From assembly GCA_031430435.1 (NCBI GenBank), contig JANPBM010000004.1, positions 65,505 through 129,504 on the forward strand: DNA of 64,000 nt. Reading direction: 5' to 3'. The translations under genes were made by a program, and so were the position numbers. This document shows positions 60,772 to 64,000 of the stretch, piece by piece. This DNA is from JANNVK01 sp031430435. GTDB lineage: Bacteria > Acidobacteriota > Blastocatellia > Pyrinomonadales > Pyrinomonadaceae. Every line of letters begins with the position of its first letter. The stretch's first letter is position 1. The notes under the pieces are model-generated. The model had not been told where the DNA came from. It searched no databases and saw only the letters and a list, made by a program, of their open reading frames with translations.

Positions 60772-61236
60772 TTAACCGCACGGATCGGGCGAAAGTCGCG
60801 GGAGCAACGAATAGACGAATTGCGAACCGCCGCTGACTTGAAAACCTTCGTTGCCGTTATAGTTTTCACTGAAATTGACGGAAGGTTCCGTAAACGCCGA
60901 ATACAAGCCTAAAAACCGAATATTTAAGCGATTAAAACACGCGGTGTCGCTGATTGTATAAGTGATATTTTTCTTAAAACAACGTGATGCGGCACTGCAA
61001 GTAGTTGTTACGACCGCAACGCGCGCATAGCTCAGATTTCCGTTGGTGAACGAGGTTGCGCCGTTCGGCATAGCAGGCGAAACGGTAAAAACTTTGTTGT
61101 AAATCACACCGCCGCTGAAATTGGTCGGGTAAATATCTATTTTTCCCGGTTGAGGAATCGGTGCAACGGCAGCTCCGAAGGTTGTTATTGTCAGCAATAA
61201 CGATAACGCAAATGTATTTAACATTGATTTTTTCAT
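60772..61236 (-). CDS. Exported protein with four cysteines, function unknown
   Basis: The protein has 154 residues with a signal peptide (KSMLNTFALSLLLTITTFGA, cleavage near AVA). The mature part is beta-rich and Ser/Thr/Asn-rich (VFTVSPAMPNGATSFTNGNL) with Cys in TTTCSAASRCFKK, TACFNR and the C-terminal DPCG, which could form two disulfides. AAAGGAAA precedes the ATG. No family is recognised; it may be a surface protein. Confidence 0.6.
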   Translation of the reverse strand: MKKSMLNTFALSLLLTITTFGAAVAPIPQPGKIDIYPTNFSGGVIYNKVFTVSPAMPNGATSFTNGNLSYARVAVVTTTCSAASRCFKKNITYTISDTACFNRLNIRFLGLYSAFTEPSVNFSENYNGNEGFQVSGGSQFVYSLLPRLSPDPCG

Positions 61237-61580
61237 TTTATTTTGTTTCCTTTTTATTTTTGGGACTTAAGTTTCCGGCGTAACGGTGATGTTCTCGGCA
61301 ATTCGGAAGATATTTGTCGCAAACAACAAGGTTTCCAACCGAAACATCGTTGCGCAACGAAAATAAGACTTCTGAATTGTTCAATGATTACAGGAGTTAC
61401 GCTGTTGCTTAGTGTTGACAGAATAACGCTTTTTGCCGCCGGATGTCAAGGTTTTCGCGTGCTGCCACGGTTTTGAATATCTTTACGGCAATAGCCCGCA
61501 ACTTACGCTGCGAGCTGTTACGCCGTCGTCATTCCCGACCGCCGAACCGAATCCGACTCTTAATTCTCGATTCCCGACTG
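61237..61580. other. 344-base intergenic region without a gene
   Basis: I see no supported reading frame. It contains the promoter side of the Cys-rich protein and a REP-like hairpin (61494-61515) just downstream of the M13 peptidase. Confidence 0.5.
61494..61515 (-). repeat. REP-like hairpin with GTAA loop
   Basis: On the minus strand a 9-bp stem GCTCGCAGC / GTTGCGGGC with two G-T wobbles and loop GTAA, the same loop as one of the RAYT-flanking hairpins near 4930. A solitary copy downstream of the M13 peptidase stop. Confidence 0.5.
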
Positions 61581-63596
61581 TTACCAAATAATACACATTT
61601 TCTCGCGCATCATCGCATCGCCGGTTTTGCAACCGAACGCTTTTGAAAATTGCGCCATATTCGACATCGGACCGTTGACACGCCACCGCGCGGCAGAATG
61701 CGGATCGGTCAAAACTTGTTGGCGTTCGGCTTCGGGACGCGATTTGTTCGCCCAAACTTGCGCCCAACCCAAGAAAAATCTTTGTTCGGGTGTAAAACCG
61801 TCGATGTTTGCCGGACGCTCTTTGCCGTTCAATGATTTCAGATACGCTTCGAGCGCCACGTTTAATCCGCCCAAATCGCCGATGTTTTCGCCTAAGGTTA
61901 ATTTACCGTTGATAAAAAGACTCGGTTGCACTTCGTATTTGCCGAATTGTTCGACCACGCAGTTTGCTCGTTCCTCGAATTTTGCGCGGTCGTCCTTTGT
62001 CCACCACGATTTCAAATTTCCGTCCGCATCGTATTGACTGCCCGAATCGTCGAAGCCGTGCGAAATTTCGTGTCCGATGACTCCGCCGATGGCTCCGTAA
62101 TTGATTGCGTCGTCAGCCGCCGGATTGAAAAACGGAGGTTGCAAGATTCCTGCCGGAAACGCTATTTCGTTGAACAACGGATTATAATAAGCATTGACGG
62201 TCGGCGGTGTCATTCCCCAACGAGTTTTGTCGGGCGCTTTGTTAATGTCTTGCAAATTGCGGGCAATCTGAAATTTCCCGACGTTTTGAATGTTTTTCAA
62301 GAAAGATTTACGGCTGATTTCCAAGCCTTGATAACCGCGTAACGTATCCGGATAACCGATTTTTCGCTTAAACGTGGCAAGTTTTCCCTGCGCCTTTGTT
62401 TTAGTTTCGTCCGACATCCATTCGAGTTGGTTGATGCGAACTTTGAACGCCGCAAAAAGATTAGTGATAAGTTCGTCCATCTTTTTCTTGGCTTCGGGTT
62501 TGAATGCCGCTTTTACATATTCCGTGCCGAGCGATTCGCCGACTGCTCCGTCCGTCGCATTGACACAGGTTTTTGAACGCTTTGCTTGTTCTTTGGCACC
62601 GCTCAAAAATTTGCTGTAAAAATTCCAGTTTTCATCGGCAAATGCTTTTGAAAGTCTGCCCGCCGAAGAGTTGATAACCATAAATCGCAGATAAATTTTC
62701 CAATTATCGAGCGCGTAATTGTTAATCAGCGTACTCATTTCCTTAAAAAAATCGGGCTGACCGACATTTATTTCGGTGACGGGCGGAACACCGCGAACGC
62801 TCATATAATTTGCCCACGAAAAATTCGGAGTCATTTCGGCAAGTTGGGCAAGCGTTTTTTTGTTGTACCGAGCTTCGGGATTTCTGAGATCAACCGGCGA
62901 CTTTGATGCCTTTGCCAGTTTTGTCTGAATTTCCATCACGATTTTCGCGTTTGTGGTCGCGGTCATCTCGTCATCGCCGAGCAGTTTGAACATAGTTTTT
63001 ACATAATCCGTAAACTTTGCCCGCGTCTCGATTGATTTTGCGTCTTCGTTAAAATAATAATCTCGATTCGGCAAACTGAGTCCGCCTTGACTTGCATTGG
63101 CAATCACCATCGAACTGTTTTTTGCATCGGGACTTGCTCCGAAACCGAATAACGCGGGCAAACCCGCTTTGTGCATTTCGGCAATTTGACGTTGTAAGTC
63201 TTCGGTATTTTTGATTTTATCGATTTTTTTGAAGATTGGCTCAAGCGGTTTTGCACCTGCTTTTTCGATTGCGGGTTCGTCCATACAAGCCGCGTAAAAA
63301 TCGCCGATAATTTGCATATCGCTGCCTTTGGCGGCTTTTGTTTTGGTCGCAGACTCTAAAATATTCTTCAAAATTTCGTCGTTGTTGTCCGCCAACACAT
63401 TAAAGCTGCCCCACCGAGTTTTGTCCGCCGGAATCTCGGTATTTTTTATCCAAGTGCCGTTCGCGTATTCAAAAAAATCGTTGCACGCATCGGCAGAAGT
63501 ATTCATCCGCGACGTATCAAATCCGCTTTGCGCCACAGTCAGCGACCAAAGCGATAAAATAACGGTCAACGCAACCGTAAATCGAAATAGTTTCAT
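61581..63596 (-). CDS. pepO: M13 family metallopeptidase (neprilysin-like)
   Basis: The protein has 671 residues from ATG 63596, which has AGGAG 10 bases upstream and opens a signal peptide (MKLFRFTVALTVILSLWSLT, cleavage after VAQ). Zinc ligands are in GGVIGHEISHGFDDSG (HExxH) and ENIGDLGGLNVA (the third ligand Glu). NAYYNPLFNEIAFPAGIL and the C-terminal MREKMCIIW are family features. It should be a periplasmic oligopeptidase. The upstream 296 bases (63597-63892) hold no gene but a 21-bp repeat array. Confidence 0.94.
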   Translation of the reverse strand: MKLFRFTVALTVILSLWSLTVAQSGFDTSRMNTSADACNDFFEYANGTWIKNTEIPADKTRWGSFNVLADNNDEILKNILESATKTKAAKGSDMQIIGDFYAACMDEPAIEKAGAKPLEPIFKKIDKIKNTEDLQRQIAEMHKAGLPALFGFGASPDAKNSSMVIANASQGGLSLPNRDYYFNEDAKSIETRAKFTDYVKTMFKLLGDDEMTATTNAKIVMEIQTKLAKASKSPVDLRNPEARYNKKTLAQLAEMTPNFSWANYMSVRGVPPVTEINVGQPDFFKEMSTLINNYALDNWKIYLRFMVINSSAGRLSKAFADENWNFYSKFLSGAKEQAKRSKTCVNATDGAVGESLGTEYVKAAFKPEAKKKMDELITNLFAAFKVRINQLEWMSDETKTKAQGKLATFKRKIGYPDTLRGYQGLEISRKSFLKNIQNVGKFQIARNLQDINKAPDKTRWGMTPPTVNAYYNPLFNEIAFPAGILQPPFFNPAADDAINYGAIGGVIGHEISHGFDDSGSQYDADGNLKSWWTKDDRAKFEERANCVVEQFGKYEVQPSLFINGKLTLGENIGDLGGLNVALEAYLKSLNGKERPANIDGFTPEQRFFLGWAQVWANKSRPEAERQQVLTDPHSAARWRVNGPMSNMAQFSKAFGCKTGDAMMREKMCIIW

Positions 63597-63730
63597 TGTA
63601 AATTTGCTCCTAAGAAAATAATCGGAAGTTTGTTGAAGTTTACTACGGCGATTTTGCCGAAAGGGTTTCATTCGCCGGCAAAAAAACCAAGTAAAATGAA
63701 GTGTCTGCGATGGTTGATAAACCATTTGCC

Positions 63731-63833
63731 GTGCTTCAAATGATTCTTGCCGCAGTTCAAATGATTCTTGCCGTGGTTCAAATGATTCTTGCCATAGTTC
63801 AAATGATTCTTGCCGCAGTTCAAATTATTACTA
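63731..63833. repeat. 21-bp tandem repeat, four full copies and a partial fifth
   Basis: Units at 63731, 63752, 63773 and 63794 share TTCAAATGATTCTTGCC after a variable GTG/GCA/ATA-type triplet plus one base; a fifth partial copy begins at 63815. No spacers, so not CRISPR. The period is two helical turns. Confidence 0.85.
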
Positions 63834-63892
63834 TACCTAACGGGAGTTGGTTTGCGAAAAAGTACAACATACTTTAGATACTGTCTTGAAAG

Positions 63893-64000
63893 TCAACCTA
63901 AAAAAGCCAAATTCGGGTTAAACGGCATATTGTGTTTTAAGACACCAAAAGCAATATGCAGCAGTTTTCTCATTGCCGCACAGATTATTTGCATTGGAGT
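63893..64000 (-). CDS. IS110-family transposase, C-terminal end (runs off the window)
   Basis: The last 35 codons of a reading frame enter from the right edge and stop at TGA 63893-63895. The visible text, TPMQIICAAMRKLLHIAFGV then LKHNMPFNPN, is the usual C-terminus of IS110/transposase_20 proteins, whose larger part carries a RuvC-like DEDD domain. The element's end should lie just left of the stop, next to the 21-bp repeats. Confidence 0.8.
   Translation of the reverse strand, partial: TPMQIICAAMRKLLHIAFGVLKHNMPFNPNLAFLG

Noticed and set aside
61243..61476. A 77-residue plus-strand frame in the gap after the Cys-rich protein gene
   Set aside because: No ribosome binding site, irregular composition, and it covers the probable promoter side of the divergent gene.
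63731..63833. CRISPR array
   Set aside because: The 21-bp units are directly tandem with no unique spacers and no cas gene is present.

Overview
This window looks like a chromosomal segment of a member of the Acidobacteriota, probably the Blastocatellia/Pyrinomonas side of the phylum (inference). The grounds are an exported VWFA-related protein of the acidobacterial type, a very large Oar-like TonB-dependent receptor with an N-terminal carboxypeptidase-regulatory domain, an outer-membrane barrel with a C-terminal domain typical of the phylum, bacillithiol synthesis (BshC), an M13 peptidase, a moderately low G+C content and strongly A-rich minus-strand coding. I saw no rRNA, tRNA or CRISPR array.

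Layout. 1-11733 is a minus-strand catabolic cluster. It holds an NTF2-like protein, a frameshifted acyl-CoA ligase, an amidohydrolase-2 protein without its usual HxH, a small helical protein, a bicupin, a GntR/UTRA regulator with a 20-bp palindromic operator, a PEP mutase/isocitrate lyase family enzyme, a dihydropyrimidinase-type amidohydrolase, an MFS carrier, a YciI protein, a membrane protein, a DUF1838 protein and the start of hydantoinase B. A RAYT transposase flanked by REP-like hairpins has inserted in the middle. 11937-14147 encodes an exported protein with a PA-IL (LecA)-like domain and a VWFA protein. 14217-20219 holds an AlbA_2 protein, a HIT protein, HU, ribosomal protein S1, a glycine-zipper miniprotein and PilT. 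20432-22146 holds a LexA-like repressor that lacks the self-cleavage serine and a Tae4-like amidase effector with a probable immunity protein. 22192-26431 is a triple-FHA ABC exporter followed by two TlpA lipoproteins. 26678-36822 is a minus-strand run: TonB receptor, 40-aa membrane peptide, sodium:solute symporter, broken SGNH esterase, NUDIX, PIG-L deacetylase and argH. 36933-43359 holds mutL, then a PerR-like regulator with its catalase and ankyrin genes, and bshC. 43507-50779 holds a BNR protein, an outer-membrane barrel, glutamate dehydrogenase and LarE. 51021-55565 holds TPR and helical exported proteins, with thymidine phosphorylase on the other strand. 55641-56196 holds a lone BMC-H shell gene preceded by two single-TM micropeptide genes, divergent from aconitase. 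59116-59660 is a brnTA islet between aconitase and its terminator. The right end holds a thioredoxin-TPR protein, an M13 peptidase, a 21-bp tandem repeat array and the tail of an IS110-family transposase.

The most striking signal is a set of seven tandem arrays with a period of exactly 7 bp. They lie inside genes or at gene starts: an acyl-CoA ligase (currently out of frame), the signal peptide of a PIG-L deacetylase, the ribosome-binding region of a symporter, the MutL linker (two arrays), and the 5' ends of two exported proteins. Seven is not a multiple of three, so each change of copy number inside a coding region shifts the frame. This looks like a slippage-based contingency system that includes the mismatch-repair gene itself. 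Other notable items are the aconitase 3'-end duplication around brnTA, the orphan Tae4 pair, the non-cleavable LexA and the micropeptide genes.
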